Origin: Diaporthe sp. PMI_573
Lineage: Eukaryota; Ascomycota; Sordariomycetes; Diaporthales; Diaporthaceae
DNA: 64,000 bases
NCBI GenBank assembly: GCA_021399435.1
Contig: JAJTUP010000001.1
Coordinates: 2,604,001-2,668,000, forward strand
Direction: 5' to 3'
The notes below the pieces were generated by a model that saw only the letters and a program-made list of their open reading frames with translations, did no database searches and was not told the DNA's origin. The position numbers and the translations under genes were made by a program. Positions 10,456 through 20,647 of this stretch are shown here, piece by piece (within the stretch, counting starts at the first letter, position 1; the number at the start of each line of letters is the position of its first letter).

Positions 10456-11350
10456 TTAGGTGCTTTGGCTGTCACAAACAGCTGCGTACTTGGTGTACAC
10501 TCCGGTACGGGGGCCATGGTGAGAGAACACACACAGAACTTGACCATCCTCGATGGGCCAGACGACCCTGTTGTCGGTGTGCGCCTGTTTGGCAAAGCTG
10601 ATGTTGAGTAGCCGGAGCAGGGATATCTTGTCGGTAGGCTCCTTCATGCTCGCAAGAGGCGAGCTCGTCGGCAAGTGGGCCAACCCGTCTCTTCTTCCGA
10701 GTTGCAGGTAGCTGGTCGGTGGAGCTCGCCAGAATGTCGCTGTCTGACACGGTGGTGTTATCATTGGCCATCTGGGCACCTGCGGCAGAGTCGATCCTCT
10801 TCTGCAGCTCCAGGATATATGGGAGCGCATTCTCTGCAATCAGAGCAAAGTCGGTTGCATTGCCACCCAGAGTGGCCTTCCAGCCAGACACAGATGGGTC
10901 AGGCAGTCTTGGGCAACCTCGAGTGCGCTCTGGTCTACACCAGCCACATCGATAGTTCCCTTGACCACATCACATGGAAGATGGGGATTTGTGAAAGGAA
11001 GAAGAATGATACTTACTCAGCTTGTGGTACTCTTTGGCGAAAGTGCCTTGAGCAGTTCGGGAACGCATAGCAGGAGTGGCGGGGGATGACACATCCGTGG
11101 CACGCTGCTGGCTGACCTTGGCTCCGCTGGAGGAGCGACTGGCGAACGTGACTCCCTTGCGGCGAGGAGTTGTGCCACTAGCAGTGTTGGAGATGGACAT
11201 CAGGTCGTCCGTGGAGCTCTGGACAGAATGGCGGCGACTGCGGGGAGTACGGGGAGTACGGGGAGTGTTCGAGGTGTTTAAGGTGTTCTCCTCGACGCGC
11301 ACATCATGCCAGGTGCGACGAATCCATGGTGGGTCGGTCACCTTGACCAC
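10456..11350 (-). pseudogene. disrupted gene of an unrecognised family
   Basis: Minus-strand coding-like blocks run from 11350 to 10456. First comes a Ser/Thr/Arg-rich stretch (VTDPPWIRRTWHDVRVEENT, then PRTPRTPRSRR repeats and KGVTFASRSSSG) ending KEYHKL at a gtaagt donor near 11022. After a gtgtag acceptor comes NQSALEVAQDCLTHL. Then, in a different frame, WKATLGGNATDFALIAENAL and ...YILELQKRIDSAAGAQMAN... up to ADELAS. Finally, in yet another frame, MKEPTDKISLLRLLNISFAK continues to TGVYTKYAAVCDSQST and a TAA. The frame changes near 10915 and 10650 have no splice signals, and no in-frame ATG is available at the 5' end because a TAA lies 5 codons upstream. Either the gene is broken or the sequence has indel errors. 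The middle and C-terminal parts are similar to the relic at 9.53-9.99 kb. No domain was recognised. Confidence 0.5.
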
Positions 11351-11582
11351 AAGTAATGTGTGTTAACACTAGGATTTGAAGGCAGCGCTCCACCGATCAG
11401 CTACCACTATTCGACATAGTAATGGCTTGTATTGTGCCGTATATGCGCTTGCTTGTAAACACGTAAGGAGGGCAGACACAATCTATAGTATACCCAAACC
11501 ACCATCCAACTCCTCAGTATGCAATGCAGCGGAATGAATACAATACTTGCAATTATTTCTATTTGCGCTCGGGTTGCAACCA

Positions 11583-14500
11583 TCAAGCCACTGCCCCCCA
11601 GATCCCCGTCACCTCGACGATGACATTGACAACGGTGCTGACAGTCCACAGCGAAATCAAAATGATTCCAATCTTCCTGGTCATCATCCACTTGTTGGTC
11701 GGGACCAAGATGAGGAGCATGACCAGAGTCAACAGCACTGTGAGGGCGGATATGAACAATGTGCCCGTGACCTCGATGTGATAGGCTTCGTAGTGAAGAG
11801 GCTCATCCGGGTGTTTCTTGTGATGGTGCTTGGCGCCCTTTATGCTCATATACGTCCCTCCAAGTCCGATGCCAAGGAGGATGTTCAGCATGGGCCCGCC
11901 GAAACAGGCGGATCTGGGATTAGTTAGCAAAGACGTCGAACGGACGGAATGCAGCCCGGGACGGGGAGGCAACGTACAAAGCCATGACAGGATATCCCAA
12001 ACGGGCGACCGTGATATCGGCAACCAAGTCACCGACTGAGTTACCCACGGCGAAGACCGTCAAGCCGAGGATTGCCTCGGACATACCGAGAATAACGCCA
12101 GCCGCTTTGAGGACTCCGACGACCTCTTCGGCAATCGTCGAGATCCACGCTATCGAAATTATGAAGCCCAGGAAGCAGAAGAGGAAGTGGTATCGTGGCT
12201 TCTTGTCTGGAGTAGTAGAAAGAAGCAACACAGCGAGAAGTATGAGAGAAATGAGCAGGGAGTACAGGATCATCTTCACCAGAGTCTTCACGGGTTGATC
12301 CATATACTTAGCCCAGATAATGCACACTGTGAACAATGGGCCTGTGAACAGCTGAAGCGCGAGGAGCCATCTGTTCCACCCGCCGGGCTCGTCATCCAAT
12401 GTCGTGGGCTCTGAACCCGGGCCTGATAACGACATTGGTGGCGCAGTCTGCGTACTTGACGACGGAGGCCGAAGGCCTGGGAATTCCTGTAGATGTGCTA
12501 ACTCAGGAGTGACCCCAGCGCTCAAGGCGTATCGCGAAGCACTTGATGATCGAGACCTTGTGGACCGTGCACGTCTGCGGTATTCTTGCCACTCAGTCTC
12601 CGGCTGTATCGCGGCCTCATTTTCGACAGCGATAGCAGGAGGGTTGAGGCCCAAACCACTGGGAGCTTGGGCCGACTGGAAACCATCGTCTACCGGCAAA
12701 TCGTCGCAGTGGTCCTCCGTCTCAACCACAGGTAGCGTAGCCACCAGAAAGAAGACCGTCGGTGTCGAGAAGACGCTGAACAGCTTGTCCCAAATGCTTT
12801 TCTCTCGCCAACCCTGCAGAGTCGGCAACATGGTTCGCCAGAGGACATGCGGGGGTGGCAACACGTTATAAGGCCACCATCTTATAGGTCTTGGTGATTC
12901 GGGAAGATCAAGGCCCGGGATATGGTCATCTTCCAGGGCTGGATGTGGCAATAGCATCGAATGCGGCCGCCCACGCGGGGGAGACCGTCGGCCATCTTGC
13001 ATAGGCGAGTCGTGATAACCAGGAAAAGGCGACAAAGAAGGGGAGGATGCTTGGCTTGGCCCTAACTTTGGGCTGGGTATCTGCAAGGAAAGCGCCGGGG
13101 TGGAAGCCTTCCTCCTCGTGGGCTCCGAGTGTTCTGGGAGCAGCTCCGGAGACACTACGGGCAGCCGCTGGTGAATGTCGGGCGGAGCAAGGCGACCATC
13201 CCTGGTAGTCGCAACAGCAGGGCTAGGCGTTCTTTCCATTCCGCCGTCGCCAGCCGCACGTTGGTCCATTGGGATAAGCAAGCTGCCTTCGCGCGTACGT
13301 GCAGTGGTCATCGAAGGGCTTCTGGCTGTAGGCTCTTGCGTCGCACCTCCAGGCTGGTGTGGTGCCTCTTCTTCCGCCGAGATAGTCTCGACCAGTGGCG
13401 GCGACAGAATATTCTCATTCTGGAAGTTCCGGGGCGCATCCCCGGAAGACAAGGCCCTGTCCCTTGTCAGTGACGGTTGTGTTGTGGTTGCCGCGTCGTC
13501 GTTATGTCCTTCGAATTGTAGCAAATCGTCTGTGTTCCTCCGGGCCAAAAGGCCGGCAGAGTTATAGTCAGAATAGCCTCGGGTCAATGGACCCATGCGC
13601 ATATTCCGAGATCTTTGCAAGGAGGATAATATGGATCTGAACTCGAGTGCGCCCACCAAACTTGGCCTGATAGGGGTGATTGTGGTATGGCTTCTTCTGC
13701 CGCGAGGGCGGTTGACACGCATGCTACTCGTCATCTCGGATGCAATGTGTCGCTTCTGCTCATCGTCGTCGTCGTCCTGCGATGACCCGTCCGCATTGAT
13801 CCGGGGGCCACTTTCTAAAGCACTGATGTCTGGCGGGCGGATGGACGCCCTGCGTGACCCCACCCTTTCGTCACCCTCTCCATCGTCAGGGTCATCATGA
13901 TAGGGCTCGATCTCGTCCCCAGCATGAATAGAGGCACCCGAGTAGTGGTTGTGAGCAGCCACCTGCTTAGCGCGCCGCTTCTGCCTTGATGAGGTGAACA
14001 GATGCCACCCGAACACAAAACAGACATAGAAGCCGTAAAAGCCGATCATGAAGGCACACTCCCAAAGATGCATCTTACCATCGGTGAGGAACACCATGGT
14101 GAAGCTCACAGCAAGGATGAAGAAGACAATGTCGCGCACGAAGGTCTTCCTGCTGACCTTGAACTCGCGGACCAGGGCCATGGAGCCAGCAACAACGGCG
14201 GTGATAAAGCCAGCCGCACCGATCAGCTCGCCTATGGCCATGCTGCCACTGTTAGAGTTCATGGCGGCAAAGGTGCTGAAGACATCGGGCGAGCCATTCC
14301 CAAAGGCCAAAAAGGTGACACCGGCCAGACTCTCCGGCAGACGAAGGACACTGGCGATGGTGCTGAGGTTGATGCTGAAGAAGTCGCTGGCGGCAATGCC
14401 AATGGTGGAGAAGAGAAGGCCGAGCCAGAGGGCTAAGAGGGAAAAGGCTATAGGCTTCACCTTGCCAAGGGTACAGAAGTAGAAGGTGAGATAGGAAACC

Positions 14501-14739
14501 AGACCGGGCTCATCGTCGAGGCAATGCGCGCGCACGAAGGCGCACTGATCCTGGGCTTGGTACACATCGTCGCAAACAACATCTTCGGCATCCCTTACAA
14601 ACAGACTAGCTGGTGCGGTCGAATCCGTAGACCAGTCTTTTAGGAAGAGGGAGTAAGTGGCCAGCAGGGTCATGAGGAAGACGGTGGCGCATAGCGGCCT
14701 GGGATTGTACCGTGGCCGTCCAGTCTTTGGTTTCGCCAT
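11583..14739 (-). CDS. CaCA-superfamily cation/calcium exchanger (NCLX/CCX-like)
   Basis: Two exons, 14739-11978 and 11913-11583, are joined across a 64-nt intron (gtacgt, branch gctaactaat, cccag) in phase 2, giving 1,030 aa. An in-frame ATG at 14826 would add 29 residues; 14739 was preferred because the hydrophobic lead segment follows closely. The two inverted alpha repeats that define Na+/Ca2+ and cation/Ca2+ exchangers are clear. Alpha-1 has GNGSPD at residues 148-153, and alpha-2 has GNSVGD at 899-904 followed by LSACFGGPMLNILLGIG encoded across the intron. About a dozen membrane segments are split between both ends. Between them is a very long Ser/Pro/acidic hydrophilic loop (about residues 255-650, then about 730-830), larger than in animal NCLX. 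It should move Ca2+ across an internal membrane (vacuole, ER or mitochondrion) in exchange for H+ or Na+; which membrane and ion cannot be read from sequence. Confidence 0.9.
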
Positions 14740-16157
14740 GCTGTTGACGTCTGACAAGGCGAGCACATGGTGGTCCTGGCTGTGAAAGCCGAGGTCAGGC
14801 CGCCTTGAGCATTCACAGATGTGCACGTGAGCTCTGGCGGTGTTGGGAAGTGGTGGGCGTTTCGGATGTCTGCGTCGTTCGTATTGGGTGCAAAGTAGCT
14901 GGGAGGCCTAGGTTGATGACGAGAGCTAGAGCTCGGCGGGCATTCAAGGAATGAAGTGAATGAAGTAGTCTAATGAATGAGAGCTAGGGGCGACAAATGC
15001 AACGGAGCAAGGACGGAGGCCAACCAGTCGGTCGTCGGTGGTTTTCGCGATGTAGCTCTAGGGCAGAGAATGATTGGGCTCGAGTGGTGGTGACGATGCT
15101 GGCGCGGCACATCCAAACAAGGTATTCGAAATGCAGGTAGCTTTCTGGGCAGGCCGGATGCAGAAGCTGTGACTGACGTATGCAAGGTGGACGGGGTTGG
15201 TAGGTGGAGGAGGTCGGCCGGGACGGTTACGCAGCCCACAGTCAAGACGGACGGGGCGAAAGGACGGGCTATATCTGAACAATCACAGCATTGACAATGC
15301 CATGCTTTCCTCCCAAAGCTTGCCGTCTCGGAGTCTCAGAGAGCTCTCTTATCTCGCCGAGGGGGCCAGTGGGCTGTGCTCCTGCTTTGCTCTTGCAGCC
15401 CATACCTCTCACAGCACCAGCATCAGAATTGGCATCAACATGGGGGAAACGTGGGACTCGCTAGTAGCAGCACTGCGTGAGACTAAAATATCGATCCGAG
15501 CAGGCATTCGTCGCCACTAGGAGAGGGTGACGTTTTGGATGGGATGACCTTCCATCCATCCAACCTTGGGAGCCCAGCACTGCGGTACGGGTCGACAGTA
15601 TCCATGACCATGCAACGCGTGCACATGTAGTGGAGTGCCATCGAGCCACTCCGCGCGTGGATCCCTCAGGTCCAGGCTCAGGCCTGGCATTGAAGAGGCA
15701 TTTGGGGACCGAGGGCCTTGTGCTGTGAGGGCTCCAACCGCCGTCCCGTTTCGAGTTGCACCCTTCTGGCAAGGCCTGGCGGGTCTGGCGGGTCAGGCGG
15801 GCTCGCTCCAGGTCAGGCTTAGGGGAAGCTGCAGCCGAATGGGTCCGTGTGTGGCCTGTACTCAGTCCACTCAAGTGCTCACCTCCAGATCACCATACCC
15901 GCGAGCTGGGTTACTAATACGCGTGCACGGTTCAGGCACCTGGGTACAATGACATCCATAGCGTGCCCCTCTATGCCTTAGGTAAGCAACGCTTCCGCCG
16001 GCCCAAGACGCGTTTCTCCGACAACAAATCGCTGCAGGTGCCGCTTGCCCGCTGGTGTTTGAATTCAGACTGCGACCGACTTGACGGCAGCGGTTGACAT
16101 CGACCGATCCCATCGCGTCCACCACCACTGTCGCCACACCCACGACAACCCGCGACC
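14740..16157. promoter_or_regulatory. divergent intergenic region between exchanger and condensin genes
   Basis: No gene seen in 1.4 kb. Three exact ACGCGT (MluI cell-cycle box) sequences occur at 15615-15620, 15919-15924 and 16008-16013, all within about 550 bp of the condensin start. In yeasts this is the binding site of the MBF (Mbp1/Swi6) G1/S regulator, so they fit the cell-cycle gene downstream. The exchanger gene reads the other way. Confidence 0.45.
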
Positions 16158-19017
16158 ATGCCTCGAGTTGCTCAGAATCCCCGTGGGAGCAGCGTGAGCC
16201 GTGCTGGGAGCAGAGTAACATCTGGTTCCATGCAAAACTCCCCTTTCAAATCACCCGTCAAGTAAGTCTGCCCACGGTAAACAAACCGCCGGCCGCGCCT
16301 CAGGCTCACCGCCAAAACCCTGCGATATAGGATCCCTCTCAACGACGATGCCGAGGAGAAGGCGCGCCGGGCACACTCGCGCCAGGCACTCCAGGAGGCC
16401 CAAGTCAACAAACTAAAGGCCGCTGCCACAACCCCACTGCGCAAGGCAAGTGTCAACCTAAATGACCTCGAGAACGAGACCCCAGGCTCGCCCCCCCAAC
16501 GACAGAAGACACCGCGCCCCAGGCAACGGGGCACTCCAGGCGCCGGTGCGGGTGCAAGTGCGGGTGCAGGTGCAGGTGCGGGTGCGGGTGCGGGTGTCGA
16601 CGATGACGATGTTGTGGTTTCGGGCACGGCGGTGACGCCTATGAAGCGCCTACCAATATTGGCCAACTTCGAGGAGTGGATGAAGATGGCCACCGACAAC
16701 AAGATCAACGCCAACAACTCGTGGAACTTTGCCTTGATTGACTATTTCCACGACATGTCGCTGCTAAAGGAGGGTGACGGCGTCAACTTCCAAAAGGCCA
16801 GTTGCACATTAGACGGCTGCGTCAAGATTTACACAAGCAGAGTCGACAGTGTGGCTACCGAGACTGGTAAGCTTCTCAGTGGCCTGGCCGACAGCAGGGA
16901 GAGCAAGAAGAAGAAGGACGATGGCGAGGAGGGCGAGGAGACCGACGAAGAAGAAGTGGATGAAGATGGCAATGTTCGGAAGAAGCCGAAGCGCAAGGTA
17001 AGTCGACCAGCTCGTCCCATTGCAGCCAACATCAATTGTATCTTTATGAGACTAATCCCCTGAGCAGACTCAGCGATCGTCTGAGGCCACTCTTGCGCCT
17101 TCATTTGCTTCATTGCAGCTCAAGAAGTTCGAACTGGAGTTTGCAGTAGATCCCTTGTTCAAGAAGGCCTCGGCGGACTTCGACGAAGGTGGAGCGAAGG
17201 GCCTGCTGCTAAATCATCTGATGATCGACTCCAAGGGACGAATTGTCTTCGACAGTAGTGATGACTCGGCCGACTCTTCTGAGACCAAAAAGAAGCGGAA
17301 GAGACAGGGCGAGGGCGAAGAAGACGTCGAGGATGACGAGGATGAAGAAGAGGACGATGAACAGGAGTTGGCCGATGTCACGATGAAGACGGTCGAAGAA
17401 CAGGAAGAAGACGAAGATATGGAGATCGATCTGGCCCCCCTTGCGGCACGGTTCTTCCCTGATATGTCGCGCCTGGATGAGCTGGATGTCTGTCCTTCGC
17501 TCAAGACTTTCGAGATTGGGGACCCATCTGGGTCACTTGATATTCCCTTCTTGAAAGCTCCCGATGACTGGCGACAAGAGCAGGAGGGAGGCGCGGACGA
17601 GGCTGGGTATGGCAACAAGACGGGCATGGACATGGACGACAACGCGCTTGGATTCGATGATGATGAAGGCCTCGGCAACTTCTCTATGGGAGGAGATGTC
17701 GCTTTTGGCGAAGGCGGTGAGGCCTGGGCGAAAGAGGCCGCGCTGGAGCCGCAAATGCGTGTCTTTGATGCCGGGCTTGGCGACGACGGGGCTGATGAGG
17801 GCGATGGAGATGACATGATGGACAATGACGGGAACGACGACTTCAACGTCTCCTTGATGCACCCGCAAAAACCAGACAAGATGCACGAAGACATTCTGGC
17901 ATACTTTGACCAAGCACTGCAGAAGAACTGGGCAAGTGCTGAGCACTGGCGAATAAGGAAGATCAAAGATGTCAACAAGCCGGTACAAACGAAGCAACGC
18001 AAGGAGAAGGAGCCATTCGAAATCGATTTCATGTCTCCTCTCGACGCTTCTCTTGCCGACACGCTCTACACTCAAGCGTCCTCCAATACCGCAATTTCAT
18101 TACCAAAGAAGGACTGGAAGTCCAAGACTAGGAATCTCCTTCCTGACGACAAGCACTTCAACTCGAAACAACTACTCAGCCTCTTCCTCAAGCCGAAAGC
18201 CCGCATGGGTCGCCGGCGGAACTTTGGCAAGCGGCATGGGGGATTCGGTAATGCGGACGCGAATCCGAATGTACCCGAAGGCGAGATGGACGAAGCATTC
18301 TGGGCGCGGCAGAAAGCGCCAATGCAGAGCATCGAGGACGGTGATCAAGACATGGGGCTTCCACAGGGCGACTACGACGCAAATTTCTTCCAGGATGACG
18401 ACCTTCCTTTCGCCGGAGGTCTCGATGACGACGATGATATTGATGAGTTTGCCGACGCACGTGAGCAATTTTCGCCCGAGAGGGCGATGGAGACCATCGG
18501 TGCTACGGGCGCTTTCAATGGTCTCACGGTTACTAACCCTGCGGACCTGGCGTTTGGTACCATGTTGGTGACCCAGAACAGGCGAGTGCGGCCCGAGTAT
18601 GTCAACTACGCACGGGTGGCAAAGAAGGTGGATGTGAGAAGGTTGAAGGAGGAGCTTTGGAAGGGAATGGACATGGAGAAGCTCGACTCGGTAAGTCCAC
18701 AAGGACACGTTCAAACTTGACTTCAGCACACTTGTTAACATCTCGCTTAGGTTCCTCCACCGTCTGCACCAGAGGGCAGCACAGAGCCTCCACCGTCGTC
18801 GGCTGAGAACCCTACGCTCAAGTTCACAGAGGTCATGAACGGCCTGCAGAAGGTCTACTCCAAGCCAGTGATGGATGACATCTCGACTAGCTTCTGTTTC
18901 ATCTGCCTACTGCATCTGGCCAACGAGAAGGGCCTAGTCATTGAGAAGACTGATGAGCTGACGGAGCTGGAGATCAGGAAAGACTGGAACGCACAGGTTG
19001 TTGAGGGTGACATCTGA
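16158..19017 (+). CDS. condensin complex kleisin subunit Brn1/CAP-H (Cnd2)
   Basis: Four exons, 16158-16261, 16331-16997, 17068-18690 and 18751-19017, with introns of 69, 70 and 60 nt, give 886 aa. This is the kleisin that bridges the Smc2/Smc4 heads and recruits the HEAT subunits of condensin for mitotic chromosome compaction. Evidence is the Barren-family N-terminus (NFEEWMKMATDNKINANNSW and FHDMSLLKEGDGVNFQKASC, about residues 170-220), the block LQLKKFELEFAVDPLFKKAS and GGAKGLLLNHLMID just after intron 2, long Asp/Glu-rich tracts in the middle, and the C-terminal winged helix that binds an Smc head (FTEVMNGLQKVYSKPVMDDI, then SFCFICLLHLANEKGL). An unusual Gly-Ala dipeptide tract (about 16543-16596) lies in the N-terminal linker. 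For exon 3 the acceptor gagcag at 17067 was chosen; a second in-frame acceptor lies at about 17118 and would drop the conserved TLAPSFASLQ. Confidence 0.95.
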
Positions 19018-20425
19018 CGAGGGTGCTTTGCTTTTTTGTCAGTGGAATTTCAATTACAGCGAATGGGGCGAGGCTGCCCCCTCCCGGGCCAGTGTGTCTT
19101 AGTCGATGAGGAGTTTACAAGTACGAAGGCACAATAACAACTACAGGACGCGCATACACCGTATGAAAAGGGCAGGTGTATAGGATTCGGGATGGCCAGC
19201 GTTCGTTCTTTTGGGAAGTCGATTGTTCCCTTTGTATAATGGCCGGGCCACGTGCTGCCAGTGCCGGCTTTCTGCTGTATTTACACGTTTGGATGGGCTC
19301 AACAAAGGCGGCATGGGATGGCGGGCTGCCAGCCATCGTCAAGGATAGGCACTGCCGTTTTCTTCTTCCAACGAGCCGACAGACCACGAACAGCACTCAC
19401 CTCCTGACCGCACTTTGCGCACGTACCCCTTCGGCCCGAGAAAGAAGCAGTGAACCGAGAGATTTCTGATGTCTCGGGGGTTGTCACCGGTTAATGGTAA
19501 CATTGAGACCCCCACGCGAAACCTTGACGTGTTCTTTCGGGCGCATACGCAAAAGCATTGCGCACCTTCCCGTGTTCTGTACCGTGAGCCAGCCCCAAGA
19601 AGGAACTACTTGCTCCATTGGCAATTTGCGTGCCAGCAGATGAGACTTTGCCAGTCGTGGATGTCGGTTCCGAATCAGGAGAAGATCCGGGCCAAGGGTA
19701 GATGGAGGTGAGGTTTTGTACGCCCTTGGCGCCTTGCTTTCTCCCTGGATCTCCCACACAGGGCGGCTGCCTACTTGCCTACTTTGTGATGAAGCTGCAG
19801 AAGCCTCCGCTCATCGTACTGCTGCTGTTGATCTGCTCCCAGAACACGCTTTTCCGAGGAGGCCACGCAGTAGGCCGTCACCGACCGGAAACAAGCTGAT
19901 GCATGAAGTGGTTGTCAGATCCTTTACCAACGTCAAACATGGCTCAGCCGTCGACTTTTCGCCCCTCTCCCCTTGCCCGATCGGTCTCGACGAGTCGCGT
20001 TGATCTGTGAGGAATTGTTGACATGAGCTGACCTCGCTCCGCGGAGGGGACATCGGATACTGCTTATTCGGCCTCTTCGGGGAGCCACTCGCCTTTCTGA
20101 AAACGTATATCGGATCGACCATGCCTGACCTCATATCGACCTCATACGGGTCAGTGAGGAGTTCTTCGACGCGGCTCCTGTTCACATCATCGGAGATCAA
20201 CGCGAATATAAGCCTAGATGCTGCGTGTTGACGTCACGGTGGTGTAATTTTGGGAAGGTAGAAGTTTTAAGGTGGACTTGCAGGGCGGAACTGTCATTTC
20301 TCATTGTGATTGTCGCGGCCAGGCTTGCTGCATCTCTTTACAACACGGCCAGCGATAGGTAGGTAACCAACCAGTGGAATTATCAAAACGCAGTCGCCAC
20401 CCCGTCGCTCCTGACACGCACGACC
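19018..20425. other. intergenic, with a possible gene fragment on the minus strand
   Basis: Begins with the condensin 3' flank. On the minus strand at about 20200-20040 the frame reads ISDDVNRSRVEELLTDPYEV and continues protein-like to ...NKQYPMSPPRSEVSS, but no start, end, motif or splice partner could be found. It may be a relic or chance. Nothing else supported. Confidence 0.35.
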
Positions 20426-20647
20426 TCACTTGTTCGCCGCGTCCTGGCTACCGCCACCCTCAGATGCTCCACTTGTACCGGTACCATTCGCGCTTCCCGA
20501 CGGTGGCAATGCAGCAGCCGGACGCTCGAAGGATGCAAGGAGCTCATCGATCTTGCTCTCCAAGGTTGTTAGGTTGTTCTCCAGCGCCGTTGCCGCATTC
20601 TCGCCGCTGCGTGGCCCAGTCCGTCTGTTAGCGAGAGACCAGGTCAT
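20426..20647 (-). CDS. small hypothetical protein with a short coiled coil
   Basis: A 73-codon frame starts at the ATG at 20647 (MTWSLANRRTGPRSGENAAT) and ends at 20426. Its core, ALENNLTTLESKIDELLASF, has heptad-like leucine spacing and looks like a real helix; the tail is Gly/Ser/Ala-rich and disordered. The sequence ctaacag at about 20626-20632 is also a good acceptor, so the true N-terminus may lie in an upstream exon instead. I do not recognise the family. Its size and single helix recall small subunits of kinetochore or trafficking complexes, but that is only an impression. Confidence 0.45.
   Translation of the reverse strand: MTWSLANRRTGPRSGENAATALENNLTTLESKIDELLASFERPAAALPPSGSANGTGTSGASEGGGSQDAANK

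Noticed and set aside
17214..18062. 282-codon minus-strand frame inside the condensin gene
   Set aside because: Serine-rich antisense of the Asp/Glu-rich condensin exon.
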